Program-made: the position numbers and the translations under genes
NCBI GenBank assembly: GCA_019455245.1
Contig: JACFMR010000030.1
Span: 1-40,766, forward strand
Source: Opitutaceae bacterium
GTDB lineage: Bacteria; Verrucomicrobiota; Verrucomicrobiia; Opitutales; Opitutaceae
Direction: 5' to 3'
Length of the DNA stretch: 40,766 nucleotides
Shown: positions 17,249 through 26,508 of the stretch, in pieces
How the letters are laid out: each line of letters starts with the position of its first letter
Numbering within the stretch: the first letter of the stretch is position 1
Notes under the pieces: generated by a model
What the model was told of the DNA's origin: nothing
What the model saw: only the letters and a program-made list of their open reading frames with translations
Databases searched by the model: none

Positions 17249-20002
17249 TCAGGCCACGCCCAGCGCGGTCGCGAGCTTGGCGGGTTCCTTGCCGCCGCCC
17301 ATCGCGAAGTCGGGCTTGCCGCCGCCCTTGCCGCCGATTTGCGCGGAAAGGGCGGAGACGAGTTTGCCGGCCTGATGTCCGGCCTTGATCGCCGCGGGCG
17401 AGCAGAACGCGACGACGGTCGCCTTTTCGCCGAAGGCCGCGCCGAGTTGGACGATGCCTTCGCCAAGCTTGCCCACGACCTGTGAACCGAGCGTGCGCAG
17501 GGCCTCGGGGGACTCGACCTCGACCACGGCGGAGACGAATTTGAAGCCGTCTTTGTCGACCGCCTTGGCCGCCAGGTCATCGGCGAGATGGGCCGCGGCC
17601 TTCTGCTCAAACGCCTTCAGCTTGCGTTCGATTTCCTTCTGGTGGGCGAGCAGGGCGTCGAGCTTTTGCACAACATCCTGCGGGCCGGCGTTGAGTTTGG
17701 CGCTGACGGTTTTGAGCGCGGTTTCGTGTTCGCTGACAAAGCTGTAGGCTGGCTGACCGGCGACGGCCTCGATGCGGCGCGTGCCGGCGGCGATGGCCAT
17801 CTCGGCCACGATCTTGATCAGACCGATTTCGCCGGTGGTCGCGACATGTGTGCCGCCACAGAGTTCGCGGCTGTAACCGCCGATGTCCACGACACGCACG
17901 ATGCGGCCGTATTTGTCGCCGAAGAAGGCGAGGGTGTCGGCGGGCTTCTGGTCGAACTCGGTCTCGTAGGCCTCGACTTGGGCGTTGTCGATGACCTTGG
18001 CGTTCACGAGCTGCTCGACATCCTGGAGCTGCGCCGGTGTCATCGCCTCGAAATGCGAGAAGTCAAAACGCATCCGGTCGGGCGTTTTCGACGTGCCGGC
18101 CTGGCGCACGTGTGTGCCGAGCACCTTGCGCAACGCCCAATGGATCAGATGCGCGGCCGAGTGGTGACGGGAAATGGCGCGGCGGCGGTCGGTGTCGACT
18201 TGGAGCGTGGCGGTGCTGCCGACGGCCGGCACGGAAGCCTGCCCGCCAAGTTTGTGCAGATGGCGACCGGATTTGTCCTTCACGCAATCTACGATCTGAA
18301 GGGACTGGCCGTTGATCGTTGCGGTGCCGCAATCGCCGGCCTGACCGCCCATCTCGGCGTAGAACGGGCTTTGGTCGAAAACGAGGAAAGTGTCTTCGCC
18401 GGAGGTCACGACGTCGGTCAGCGTGGCTGTCGCGGCAGTTGCGGTGTAACCGACAAACTTCGTGGCTTCGACCTTGGTGTCATCACCTTCGGTGGCCGCG
18501 ACGATGACTTCCTTCTTCTGCGCGGCGCGGGCGCGTTCGCGCTGCTGTTCCATCAGCCGTTCGAACTCCGCAGTGTCGACGGTGAGCCCGCGCTCAGTCG
18601 CGAGCAGCTGCGTCATGTCGAGCGGGAAGCCGTAGGTGTCGTAGAGTTCGAAGGCCAGCGCACCGGGAACCCCAGTTTGGCTAATTATATCAATACCAGA
18701 ATCGCGTTTTGCTGTTTCGCCACTGCCATAGATGTCAGTTTCCAGAGCGGCATTAAATCGTGACAGCCCCCGTTCCAGCGTCCGCCCGAATGACTCTTCT
18801 TCGCTGCGAATGACACGCTCAATGATGCTTTGCTGCTGTTTGAGTTCAGGGAAAACGTGGCCGAGGGATTCGACGACGGGGGCGACGAGTTGCTCGAAGA
18901 AGCCGGTCTTCAGACCGAGCTTGGTGCCGTAAAGGATACCGCGGCGGAGGATGCGGCGGATGACGTAGTTGCGGCCGTCGTTGCCGGGCATGATGCTGTC
19001 GGCGATGGCGCAGCTCACGCAGCGGGCGTGGTCGGCCAGCACGCGGAAGGCGACGTCGGTGTTTTCCTGTTCGGTCAGGCCTTCGCGCTTGGTCGGGACC
19101 GTGGCGTGGTAGGTTTTGCCGGAGAGCGCGGCGACCTTGGCGAAGAGCGGCGTGAAGACATCCGCGGCGTAGTTCGACGGGTCTTTGGTGAAATCCTTGA
19201 AGCCGTCCGTCGTGGCGTAAATGCCGGCGACGCGCTCGAAGCCCATGCCGGTGTCAACGTGCTTGGCGGCGAGCGGGGAGAAGGTGCCGTCGGCGTTGGC
19301 GTTGAACTGGATGAAGACGTGGTTCCAGATCTCGATGCAGCGCGGCGAGGAGCTGTTCACCAGCTGGCGACCGGCGGCTTCGTCATCGGAGGGCAGCAGG
19401 TTGAAATGAATTTCGGAGCACGGGCCGCAGGGGCCGGAGTCGCCCATCATCCAGAAATTGTCCTTCTTGTTGCCGTGGACGATGTGCACGGCGGGATCGA
19501 GACCTTCCTTCTGGAAGATCTCCGCCCAGATGTCGTAGGCTTCCTGGTCGAAATCCGACGGATCGCCCTTGCTCTTGTCCGGGGCGTAGACCGTGGCGAA
19601 GAGGCGCTTGGGCGGGATGCCCCAGACCTTGGTGATGAGTTCCCAGCCCCAGCGGATCGACTCGGCCTTGAAGTAGTCGCCGAACGACCAGTTGCCGAGC
19701 ATCTCGAACATCGTGTGGTGGTAGGTGTCGAAGCCAACATCCTCGAGGTCGTTGTGCTTGCCGCCGGCGCGGATGCATTTCTGCGTGTCGGCCGCGCGGG
19801 TGTCCTTCGCGGGCCGGGCGCCGGCCCACTTGGAAACATCGGCCTGCTTGTCGCCGAGAAAGATGGGCACGAATTGGTTCATGCCGGCGTTGGTGAACAG
19901 GAGCCCCGGCGAATCGGGCAGCAACGACGCCGAAGGCACGATGGTGTGCCCCTGTTGGGCGAAGAAATCGAGGAAGGACTGGCGGATCTCGGCGGAGGTC
20001 AT
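17249..20002 (-). CDS. alaS: Alanine--tRNA ligase
   Basis: Class II synthetase that charges tRNA-Ala and edits mischarged Ser and Gly. The 917 residues hold the catalytic domain (motif 1 near LFTNAGMNQFVPIFLG, motif 2 around FDTYHHTMFEMLGNWSFGDYF), a tRNA-recognition domain, the editing domain with zinc ligands HHSAAH and CGGTH, and the C-terminal C-Ala domain with a glycine-rich GGKGGGKPDFAMGGG. It is longer than the E. coli enzyme (876). An extra loop at about residues 414-442 is encoded by a clearly AT-richer patch. ATG 20002 starts 11 bases after leuB; ispH follows 18 bases after. Confidence 0.97.
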   Translation of the reverse strand: MTSAEIRQSFLDFFAQQGHTIVPSASLLPDSPGLLFTNAGMNQFVPIFLGDKQADVSKWAGARPAKDTRAADTQKCIRAGGKHNDLEDVGFDTYHHTMFEMLGNWSFGDYFKAESIRWGWELITKVWGIPPKRLFATVYAPDKSKGDPSDFDQEAYDIWAEIFQKEGLDPAVHIVHGNKKDNFWMMGDSGPCGPCSEIHFNLLPSDDEAAGRQLVNSSSPRCIEIWNHVFIQFNANADGTFSPLAAKHVDTGMGFERVAGIYATTDGFKDFTKDPSNYAADVFTPLFAKVAALSGKTYHATVPTKREGLTEQENTDVAFRVLADHARCVSCAIADSIMPGNDGRNYVIRRILRRGILYGTKLGLKTGFFEQLVAPVVESLGHVFPELKQQQSIIERVIRSEEESFGRTLERGLSRFNAALETDIYGSGETAKRDSGIDIISQTGVPGALAFELYDTYGFPLDMTQLLATERGLTVDTAEFERLMEQQRERARAAQKKEVIVAATEGDDTKVEATKFVGYTATAATATLTDVVTSGEDTFLVFDQSPFYAEMGGQAGDCGTATINGQSLQIVDCVKDKSGRHLHKLGGQASVPAVGSTATLQVDTDRRRAISRHHSAAHLIHWALRKVLGTHVRQAGTSKTPDRMRFDFSHFEAMTPAQLQDVEQLVNAKVIDNAQVEAYETEFDQKPADTLAFFGDKYGRIVRVVDIGGYSRELCGGTHVATTGEIGLIKIVAEMAIAAGTRRIEAVAGQPAYSFVSEHETALKTVSAKLNAGPQDVVQKLDALLAHQKEIERKLKAFEQKAAAHLADDLAAKAVDKDGFKFVSAVVEVESPEALRTLGSQVVGKLGEGIVQLGAAFGEKATVVAFCSPAAIKAGHQAGKLVSALSAQIGGKGGGKPDFAMGGGKEPAKLATALGVA

Positions 20003-20013
20003 GGGCGGGCGGA

Positions 20014-21114
20014 TCAGAGCTGCTTGATGATGGCTTCGACCATCGCGGTGGTGCCGACCGACGGGCGGCCGAAGGCGATGTCGCCGGTGCGGGTGCCGGC
20101 GGTCACGGTCCGGCGCACGGCGGCCTCGATGCGCGCGGCCACGGCATCGAGACCGAAACTGTAGCGCAGCATCAGCGCGGCGGAGAGGATTTGGGCGCAG
20201 GGGTTGGCGAGATTTTTGCCGGCGATGTCCGGGGCGGTGCCCCCGGCGGGTTCGTAGAGCCCGAAGGGCCGGCCGTGCGAATTGTTGCGCGCGCCGAGCG
20301 AAGCGGAGGAGAGCATGCCGAGCGAGCCGCAGATCACGGCCATTTCGTCGGAGAGGATGTCGCCGAACATGTTTTCGGTTACGAACACGTCGAACTGGTT
20401 GGGATCGCGGGCGAGCTGCATGGCCGCGTTGTCGACATACATGTGCGTGAGCGTGAGGTCCGGGGCGTTGGCCGCGACGTAGTCCGAGACGGTCTTGCGC
20501 CAGAGAACGGAGGTTTCGAGCACGTTGGCCTTGTCCACCGAGCAGAGGCGGCGCTTGCGGGCGCGGGCGGCGGTGATGGCAACCTGCGTGATGCGCTCGA
20601 TCTCGCTCTTGCGATAAACCATGGTGTCGATCGCCTCGATGTCGCCGTCGGGCAGGGTGGTGGTGCTCTTGGGTTGGCCGAAGTAGATGCCGCCGGTCAG
20701 CTCGCGGATGCAAACGATGTCGATGCCATCGGGGATGCGCTCGGATTTGAGCGGGGAAGCGTCGGTGAGTTCCGGGTAAAGCAGGCCGGGGCGGACGTTG
20801 GCGAAGAGCGTGAAGTGCTTGCGCAGTGGCAGCAGGGCGGCGCGTTCGGGCTGCTCCTTGGGCGGCAGTTTTTCCCATTTCGGGCCGCCGACGGAGCCGA
20901 ACAGGATGGCATCGGCCTCCGCACAGACCTTCAGGGTGGACTCGGGCAGGGCCTGGCCGTGCCGGTCGATGGCCGCGCCGCCCACGTCGGCCTCGGTCCA
21001 GTCGAGCTGCAGGTTTTCCTGGCGGGCGACATGTTCGAGCACACGCAGGGCGGCGGACATGACCTCGGGTCCGATGTAATCTCCGGGCAGGACGGCAAAC
21101 TTGAGCGACGGCAT
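20014..21114 (-). CDS. leuB: 3-isopropylmalate dehydrogenase
   Basis: The enzyme oxidises and decarboxylates 3-isopropylmalate with NAD in leucine synthesis. The 366-residue protein has the family length and the LeuB-type segments FGSVGGPKWEKLPP, the ELTGGIYFGQP substrate loop, the metal-binding stretch DVFVTENMFGDILSDE and EPAGGTAPDIAGKNLANP. The usual GDGIGPE near the N-terminus reads GDYIGPE here, a Tyr in place of a conserved Gly. ATG 21114 (MPSLKFAVLPG) is the natural start; the frame stays open upstream, antisense to the hydrolase gene. It heads the unit leuB, alaS, ispH and is divergent from the hydrolase with 75 bases between. Confidence 0.95.
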   Translation of the reverse strand: MPSLKFAVLPGDYIGPEVMSAALRVLEHVARQENLQLDWTEADVGGAAIDRHGQALPESTLKVCAEADAILFGSVGGPKWEKLPPKEQPERAALLPLRKHFTLFANVRPGLLYPELTDASPLKSERIPDGIDIVCIRELTGGIYFGQPKSTTTLPDGDIEAIDTMVYRKSEIERITQVAITAARARKRRLCSVDKANVLETSVLWRKTVSDYVAANAPDLTLTHMYVDNAAMQLARDPNQFDVFVTENMFGDILSDEMAVICGSLGMLSSASLGARNNSHGRPFGLYEPAGGTAPDIAGKNLANPCAQILSAALMLRYSFGLDAVAARIEAAVRRTVTAGTRTGDIAFGRPSVGTTAMVEAIIKQL

Positions 21115-21189
21115 AAGGGGCAGGGAGGTAGCAAGGCCCGGGCGAAAGGGGAAGGGAATTTTCTCCGTTGCGCGCGCTGGCCGGCCCGC

Positions 21190-21840
21190 ATGAAGTGTGC
21201 GTTGATGAATCTTCATGTGCGCCCCGCGGGGCCGATCCAAACGAACGCCTACCTGCTGACGATGCCCGAACGCGGCGAGGCGGTGCTGATCGACGCCCCG
21301 GGCGCAGTCTGGCCGGAGATCGCGCCCTTGCTCCAAAAGGAGGCCTGTAAATTGACCGAACTGTGGCTGACGCACGGTCATTGGGACCACACCCAGGGCG
21401 CGGCCGAGGTCGTGCGGGCCACCGGGGCAAAGGTCCGCGCCCATGCCGCGGACCGGGAGATGATCGAATCGCCGGAGATCATGGAGCGCTTCATGGGCAT
21501 GCGCCTCAACCTGGAGCCGGTCAAAGTCGATCATTGGGTCGTGCAGGGCGACCGGCTCACGGCCCTGGGCGAGGCGGTTGAGGTGCGTCATGTGCCGGGA
21601 CACTGTCCGGGCAACGTGCTGTTTTATTTTGCCGGACAAACGAGCGCGTATGTCGGCGACGCCTTGTTCAACGGCAGCATCGGCCGCACGGATCTGCCGG
21701 GCGGCAGCTTTGAGGAGCTGGAGCGCTCCATCCGGACGCAGATCTACACCCTGCCGGAAGGCACGCGGGTTTATCCCGGACATGGTCCGGCGACGACGGT
21801 AGGCCAGGAAAGACGGGGAAATCCTTATGTCCAAGGTTGA
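21190..21840 (+). CDS. Metallo-beta-lactamase-fold hydrolase (glyoxalase II-like)
   Basis: A 216-residue cytosolic MBL-fold enzyme. The metal motif THGHWDH (consensus THxHxDH) is present, followed by HVPGHCPGNVLF for the next His ligand, the bridging Asp in YVGDALFNGSIGRTDLPGG, and the last His in VYPGHGP. The GxxGRxDLPGG block is typical of glyoxalase II-like hydrolases acting on thioesters, but substrate cannot be read from sequence. Start is ATG 21190, or ATG 21205 (MNLHVRPAG), which lies at the fold boundary. The end overlaps ribD by 14 bases, so both are cotranscribed. Confidence 0.88.
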   Translation: MKCALMNLHVRPAGPIQTNAYLLTMPERGEAVLIDAPGAVWPEIAPLLQKEACKLTELWLTHGHWDHTQGAAEVVRATGAKVRAHAADREMIESPEIMERFMGMRLNLEPVKVDHWVVQGDRLTALGEAVEVRHVPGHCPGNVLFYFAGQTSAYVGDALFNGSIGRTDLPGGSFEELERSIRTQIYTLPEGTRVYPGHGPATTVGQERRGNPYVQG

Positions 21841-22987
21841 TCACGAGCAGTTCATGCAGCGGGCGATTGCGCTGGCGCGCAGCGTCTGGGGCACAACGCA
21901 TCCGAACCCGATGGTGGGCGCGGTGCTGGTCGAACACGGCCAGATCGTGGGCGAGGGCGCCACGGCGCCGGATGGCGGCCCGCACGCTGAAAAGTTGGCC
22001 CTGCTGGCCCGGGGCAAGACGCCGCGGCCGGGGGCGGTGCTCTATGTGACGATGGAGCCCTGTTCGACCGAGGGCCGCACGGGCGCGTGCACCGATGCCA
22101 TCATCGCCGCCGGGATCAAGCACGTGGTGGTCGGCACCATCGACCCCAATCCGGCCCATGCCGGCCGGGGGCTCGACGTGCTTCGCGCAGCGGGCGTGGA
22201 GGTGGAAAGCGGCGTGCTCGAACCGGAGTGCCGCGACCTGAATCTGATTTTCAATCACTGGACCACGCACGGCACGCCCTTGTTGGCGGCCAAGACCGCG
22301 AGCACGCTGGACGGTCGCATCGCCTGCCGCACCGGTGATTCGCGTTGGATCACGGGCGAACCGGCGCGGGCCGACGTCATGCAGTGGCGGCGCTTGTTTC
22401 CGGCCATCGCGGTTGGCGCCGGCACGATCATGCACGACGATCCTCGGCTGACGTCACGCATCGAGGGTCATGAGGAGTGGTGTCCGGTGCGCTTTGTCTT
22501 CGACGGTTTGTTGCGCACGGTGACGGACAAGCATCTGCCCAAGGTCTACACCGACGAGTTTCACGACCGCACCATCGTGGTGACGACGCCGCACGGGGGC
22601 ATGGGGTATGTGCGCAAGCTGAAGGAGCTCGGCGTGCAGGTCTGGGTGCTGCCGTCGGCGACGCAACGGGCCGGCATGGCCGATTTTCGCGCCCGCTGCG
22701 CCCAGGAGCGGATCACCGGCGTTTACTTCGAAGGCGGCGTGCAACTGCTGAGCGAACTGCTGCGTGAGCGCCACATCGACTACCTGTTCTCCTATCGTGC
22801 ACCGATGTTGCTGGCCGACGACCGCGCCAAGCCGATGCTCAACGGTCTGCGCACCGAAAAACTCACCCAGGCCATCCGCATTGCCGACGTGCACCATGCC
22901 GTGTTTGGCGAGGACATGTTGACGCGCGGCCGGGTGGTTTATCCGGAAAAACTCAACGTGGATGAAACTGTATTTAGCCTCCGGTAA
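21827..22987 (+). CDS. ribD: Bifunctional riboflavin biosynthesis deaminase/reductase
   Basis: RibD deaminates the pyrimidine intermediate and then reduces its ribose side chain in riboflavin synthesis. Residues 1-145 form the deaminase with zinc ligands His53 (PHAEK, Glu55 as proton shuttle), Cys79 and Cys88 (EPCSTEGRTGAC). Residues 150-386 form the reductase (KTASTLDGRIACRTGDSRWI, then VGAGTIMHDDPRLTSR and EGGVQLLSELL). The 386-residue length is normal. Note PHAEK where most relatives have a small or polar residue, and TEGRTGAC in place of HxGRTPPC, so the deaminase is slightly atypical but all key residues are kept. It overlaps both neighbours (14 and 26 bases). Confidence 0.95.
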   Translation: MSKVDHEQFMQRAIALARSVWGTTHPNPMVGAVLVEHGQIVGEGATAPDGGPHAEKLALLARGKTPRPGAVLYVTMEPCSTEGRTGACTDAIIAAGIKHVVVGTIDPNPAHAGRGLDVLRAAGVEVESGVLEPECRDLNLIFNHWTTHGTPLLAAKTASTLDGRIACRTGDSRWITGEPARADVMQWRRLFPAIAVGAGTIMHDDPRLTSRIEGHEEWCPVRFVFDGLLRTVTDKHLPKVYTDEFHDRTIVVTTPHGGMGYVRKLKELGVQVWVLPSATQRAGMADFRARCAQERITGVYFEGGVQLLSELLRERHIDYLFSYRAPMLLADDRAKPMLNGLRTEKLTQAIRIADVHHAVFGEDMLTRGRVVYPEKLNVDETVFSLR

Positions 22988-23570
22988 CGCGCACAAGGCC
23001 GGCGAATTTCAGGAACTGGCGGCGGCTTCCGCTTTGCCGGTGGAGATCGTGTCCGCCTGCGCGATCGGCGGCATGCCGGCGGTGGTCGAGGACGCCGGCA
23101 CCTTCACCGGCAATGCGCTGCTCAAGGCCCGCGCGCTGCATGCCCGGCTGCCGGCCGGCAGCTGGGCGTTGGCGGATGACAGCGGGCTGTGTGTCGACGC
23201 CCTCGACGGCGCGCCGGGCGTGGAGTCGGCGTATTATGCCGGACCCGAGGGCGATGGTGCCGCCAATCTCCAGAAGCTGGTCAGGACGATGCAGGGCACC
23301 CCGGCCGGGCGGCGCGGCGCACACTTTGTCTGCGTGCTGATGCTGATCGATCCGACGGGCCACGCGCGGGAGTTCACCGGGCGCGTGCACGGCCGGCTGT
23401 GCGAGGAGCCAAGCGGCGGTGCCGGATTTGGTTACGATCCGCTGTTTGTCCCGGCCGGGCACGGGCTGACTTTTGCTGAAATGCCGGAAGCGGAGAAAAA
23501 CCGGCTGAGCCACCGGGCGCGCGCATGGAGCGAACTCGTGGCGTGGCTGCGCAGCGCCGGACACGGGTGA
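22962..23570 (+). CDS. rdgB: dITP/XTP (non-canonical purine NTP) pyrophosphatase, RdgB/HAM1 family
   Basis: The enzyme hydrolyses ITP, dITP and XTP to monophosphates and so keeps deaminated purines out of DNA and RNA. The 202-residue protein has the nucleotide-binding start ASGNAHKAGEF, the metal-binding ADDSGLCVDAL, GAPGVESAYYAG, and the GFGYDPLFVP and LSHRARA blocks near the C-terminus. ATG 22962 lies 26 bases inside the end of ribD, so translation is probably coupled. It closes the plus-strand unit that begins with the MBL-fold hydrolase. Confidence 0.96.
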   Translation: MKLYLASGNAHKAGEFQELAAASALPVEIVSACAIGGMPAVVEDAGTFTGNALLKARALHARLPAGSWALADDSGLCVDALDGAPGVESAYYAGPEGDGAANLQKLVRTMQGTPAGRRGAHFVCVLMLIDPTGHAREFTGRVHGRLCEEPSGGAGFGYDPLFVPAGHGLTFAEMPEAEKNRLSHRARAWSELVAWLRSAGHG

Positions 23571-23743
23571 GGCCTGAAGCGTCTCAAATAAAGCAGTTGC
23601 CGCGCTTGAGCTGCGGGCGTTCCGAACGGCATAGGATTCCACCAAGCGTGCGCTCCGGTGCTAACCAAGTTGTCGCTGCGCTCCCTGCTTCGCCAAGCCT
23701 ACGAAGGGCACGGCCAACGCGGCTGCAATTCAACCGAAACTGC
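23571..23743. other. Intergenic region between convergent genes
   Basis: No gene or clear terminator is visible. The stretch around 23685-23715 (TGCTTCGCC...CTACGAAGGGC) can form a short CTTCG/CGAAG hairpin and looks like the kind of GC-rich short sequence that is repeated across genomes. No second copy was noticed in this window, so I cannot call it a repeat. Confidence 0.35.
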
Positions 23744-26506
23744 TCAATGCGGCAACGCCTCGATCGTCGTTTTGAGCGCCGCGTATTCGGCGGCGGTGAT
23801 CTCGGTGTAATGCAGCCGTTGGGCGTTCAGGACGACCGGTTCGAGCGGGATGTCGTGATTGGCGTCGCGCAGGCTTTGGTGCAGGCCCCAGTAACGCCCG
23901 GCGCCGCTGTAGATGCGAATGCTCCAGGGTTCGGTCGCGACCTCGCTGCTGAACATCGCGACCATCGATCCGCGGATGTAGAGCCCGGTGCCGCTCCATT
24001 GCTCCAACAAGCGGGGGAAATTGTGCACGCCGCCGCTGGTCTGATTGCCGGTGGTGGGAACGATGCCGGTCAGCATGCAGGCGGAAATCTCGGTGACGGT
24101 GGGGGCGAACTTGACGCTGTAGGAACTGGTGCCCGTGCCGCGGAAGCCATCGCCCGAGGATTCGTGCACGCCGAGATTGGGCATCAGGGCGGGCCGCAGC
24201 GAAGTGCTGACGCCGTCGGTCCGGTTGCTGGTGCTCGGGTTGGAGCGATACCAAGTGCTCGACCAGTTGGTGGCGTCGCGCCGGTTGCTGCTCAGGGTGT
24301 CGGTCCAGCCGGCGGTCTGGTAGTAGTTGGAACCGGACTTGGTGTATTCGGGCTGCGAGAGGATGGTGATGGCGTCGGCCATCACGGAGACGAGCATTTC
24401 GTTGGCGGTGTCGGGATAGCGCGCACTGTAGCCACCGGGATTGCTGGTGGAGGACGCGGTGGAGTTGATGCTGCCGTCGGCGTTGAAATGGCCGACGATG
24501 TAAGCGGCGTCGTTGGTCCCGAAACTGAAGCCGGTGCGGCCGGGGTAGTAGGTGCTGTTCAGCGAGACCACGGGGCCGCGGCCGTTCCACAGCCGCACGC
24601 CAGAATCGGTCCGCGTGCCGTCCTTCACCTCGGCCCCGACCGAATGGATGTAAACCGTGATGCCGTCGAACCAAGGCGAGGGCGCGCTGGGGTTGACCAG
24701 ATTGGCCGCGCTCACGACGGCGCCCGACGGGTAATAGATGCGGAAGGGATCGCAGGTCACGTTGCCCACGGTGTCGGTGGGGAAGGCGGTGTAGCCGTTG
24801 GGATACAGACTGACCGCGGCGGTGGTGGCGCCGGCGTTGAGCACGTTGTTGCTCCAGTTGGACGAACCCGGCACCGCGGGATTGAAAATGGACGAACTGG
24901 TGGTCGCGCCGGTCATGGTGCGCTCCACCGCCAGCCGAAAACGGGTGAGGTCAAAATCGATCTTCGCGATGGGGCGGGGATCAAAAGGATTGGAGCTGCT
25001 GCGGTTGAACGGGTAGCCGTGGCTGTTGTCCGCCCGGCGCAGGTCATAGAAGAAGGCATCGGGAAAAGCGCCGAGAGCCGGCGTGCCGTTTTCGTAGCCG
25101 GTGGTAATCGTGGTGCTGCTGAGATTGTTCGCCGTGCCGGCACCGTCCACAAAGGTGGCGATGGGCGCATCCGTGCCGCGGCCGCTGGCGGGAATGCGCA
25201 GAACCTGGTTCAGGCCCACGGCGGTCAAATCGGTGAAGCGGTTCGGCAGGTTGTTTTGCGTGGCGTTGTTGGCACCGTAGCTGGGCTGACCGGGCAACAC
25301 GACCTCGGTGAGGGTGTAGGTGCCGTCGGCGTTCACGGTATTCAGCCAGCAACGGTAGGAAAATTTCGGCATGCTGACGGTGCTCGCATCGGGCAGGATG
25401 CCGTTGCGCGCGTCATCATCGGGATTGACGATGATGTAGAGACCCGCGTTGCGGGAGAACTTGGTCTGGCGCAAGCCGGCGGTATCGCCGGCCGCGGCCG
25501 GCTCGATGACACTGCGGCCGGAATTGCTGGCGGGGTCGTCATCCACCCCGGGCAGCACGAGCGGGGTCACGCCGTGGACACTGGTGCGCAAATTGCCGCC
25601 GTAGGTTGCGGTGGCGAAGGACTTGAACTGGTTGAGCGTCGTGGCAGATTCGCTGCTCTTGCCATATTTGTGATCCCGCCAGGTGCCCGAGCTGTTCTTG
25701 ATGTTGGTTTTCGTGCCGGCGGGGTTTTGAAAGTACAGCGGGCCCGTGCCGCCGGGGCCGGCGTCCTCGTCGCCGTATTCGTTGTAAGTGGATCCCTTGA
25801 AACCCGTGTCGGCATAAAACCCGCCGGATGCGGTCACCCGGTCGTTGAATTGCACGGTGTTGCTGAAACCGGTCTGGCCGCGGGCAATCAGGTTGCCGTT
25901 GGCGTGGACGGGGCCGGCGATGATCATGTCGGCCCCCGGAGCGAATTCGAGGTCCTGATTGTAGAAGATCGCGAATTGAAACAGCGGGATCATCGCCACC
26001 TGCAGGTCCTGGCGGGCATAGGCGGTGACCCCGCCCACGGCCGGATGGCGCATGGTGGATTTGGCGATGATGGGGACGGTGCTGCTGCTGGCCTGCAGGC
26101 CGACATTGGGATTGCTGGCGTTGGCCGGATCGGCCGGGTCGATGAAGGCGAGACCGGTGGTGGCGGTCAGGCCGGCGCGAACCTCGACATCGCCGGGTGC
26201 GGAGTGGGCCGTGGTGAGCACGTCATCCGGCGGCAGATGGATCGCATTGCTGCCGCCGATGAAGGCAATGGGGCTGGTGTTGCGCAGGCGGTAGAGCTTG
26301 GTCGTGACCTGTTCGGAGGCATACAAGGCGACATTTTCCGCCATGTTGCGGGCGCGCAGCAGCAGGCGCTGGCGCTCGTTGGCGCGACGCTCGCCGGTGG
26401 AGTAGCTCAGCATGCTGATGGTAAGCACGCTCATGACCGCGACCAACATGATGACGGCCAACAGGGCCGAGCCGCGGATGCGCTTGGACAGACGGAAGCG
26501 TTTCAT
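23744..26506 (-). CDS. Large PilX/GspK-like minor pilin protein (920 aa)
   Basis: The N-terminus has a basic leader and a hydrophobic helix (MKRFRLSKRIRGSALLAVIML, about residues 13-33) as in type IV minor pilins. If cleaved after Gly12, position +5 is Ala, not Glu, which is the mark of PilX/GspK-type tip subunits. The following 60 residues (RRANERQRLLLRARNMAENVA) continue the pilin helix. The remaining 830 residues are a large Ser-, Thr-, Asn- and Gly-rich region, probably beta, including PGADMIIAGPVHANGN. Length is far above PilX (about 170-250) and recalls the large first protein of the four-gene cassettes described in Verrucomicrobium and Chthoniobacter. It follows the PilW-like gene by two bases. 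Confidence 0.75.
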   Translation of the reverse strand: MKRFRLSKRIRGSALLAVIMLVAVMSVLTISMLSYSTGERRANERQRLLLRARNMAENVALYASEQVTTKLYRLRNTSPIAFIGGSNAIHLPPDDVLTTAHSAPGDVEVRAGLTATTGLAFIDPADPANASNPNVGLQASSSTVPIIAKSTMRHPAVGGVTAYARQDLQVAMIPLFQFAIFYNQDLEFAPGADMIIAGPVHANGNLIARGQTGFSNTVQFNDRVTASGGFYADTGFKGSTYNEYGDEDAGPGGTGPLYFQNPAGTKTNIKNSSGTWRDHKYGKSSESATTLNQFKSFATATYGGNLRTSVHGVTPLVLPGVDDDPASNSGRSVIEPAAAGDTAGLRQTKFSRNAGLYIIVNPDDDARNGILPDASTVSMPKFSYRCWLNTVNADGTYTLTEVVLPGQPSYGANNATQNNLPNRFTDLTAVGLNQVLRIPASGRGTDAPIATFVDGAGTANNLSSTTITTGYENGTPALGAFPDAFFYDLRRADNSHGYPFNRSSSNPFDPRPIAKIDFDLTRFRLAVERTMTGATTSSSIFNPAVPGSSNWSNNVLNAGATTAAVSLYPNGYTAFPTDTVGNVTCDPFRIYYPSGAVVSAANLVNPSAPSPWFDGITVYIHSVGAEVKDGTRTDSGVRLWNGRGPVVSLNSTYYPGRTGFSFGTNDAAYIVGHFNADGSINSTASSTSNPGGYSARYPDTANEMLVSVMADAITILSQPEYTKSGSNYYQTAGWTDTLSSNRRDATNWSSTWYRSNPSTSNRTDGVSTSLRPALMPNLGVHESSGDGFRGTGTSSYSVKFAPTVTEISACMLTGIVPTTGNQTSGGVHNFPRLLEQWSGTGLYIRGSMVAMFSSEVATEPWSIRIYSGAGRYWGLHQSLRDANHDIPLEPVVLNAQRLHYTEITAAEYAALKTTIEALPH

Positions 26507-26508
26507 GG

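Noticed and set aside
18830..20164. Open frame of 444 codons on the plus strand
   Set aside because: Antisense to alaS; composition typical of a shadow frame.
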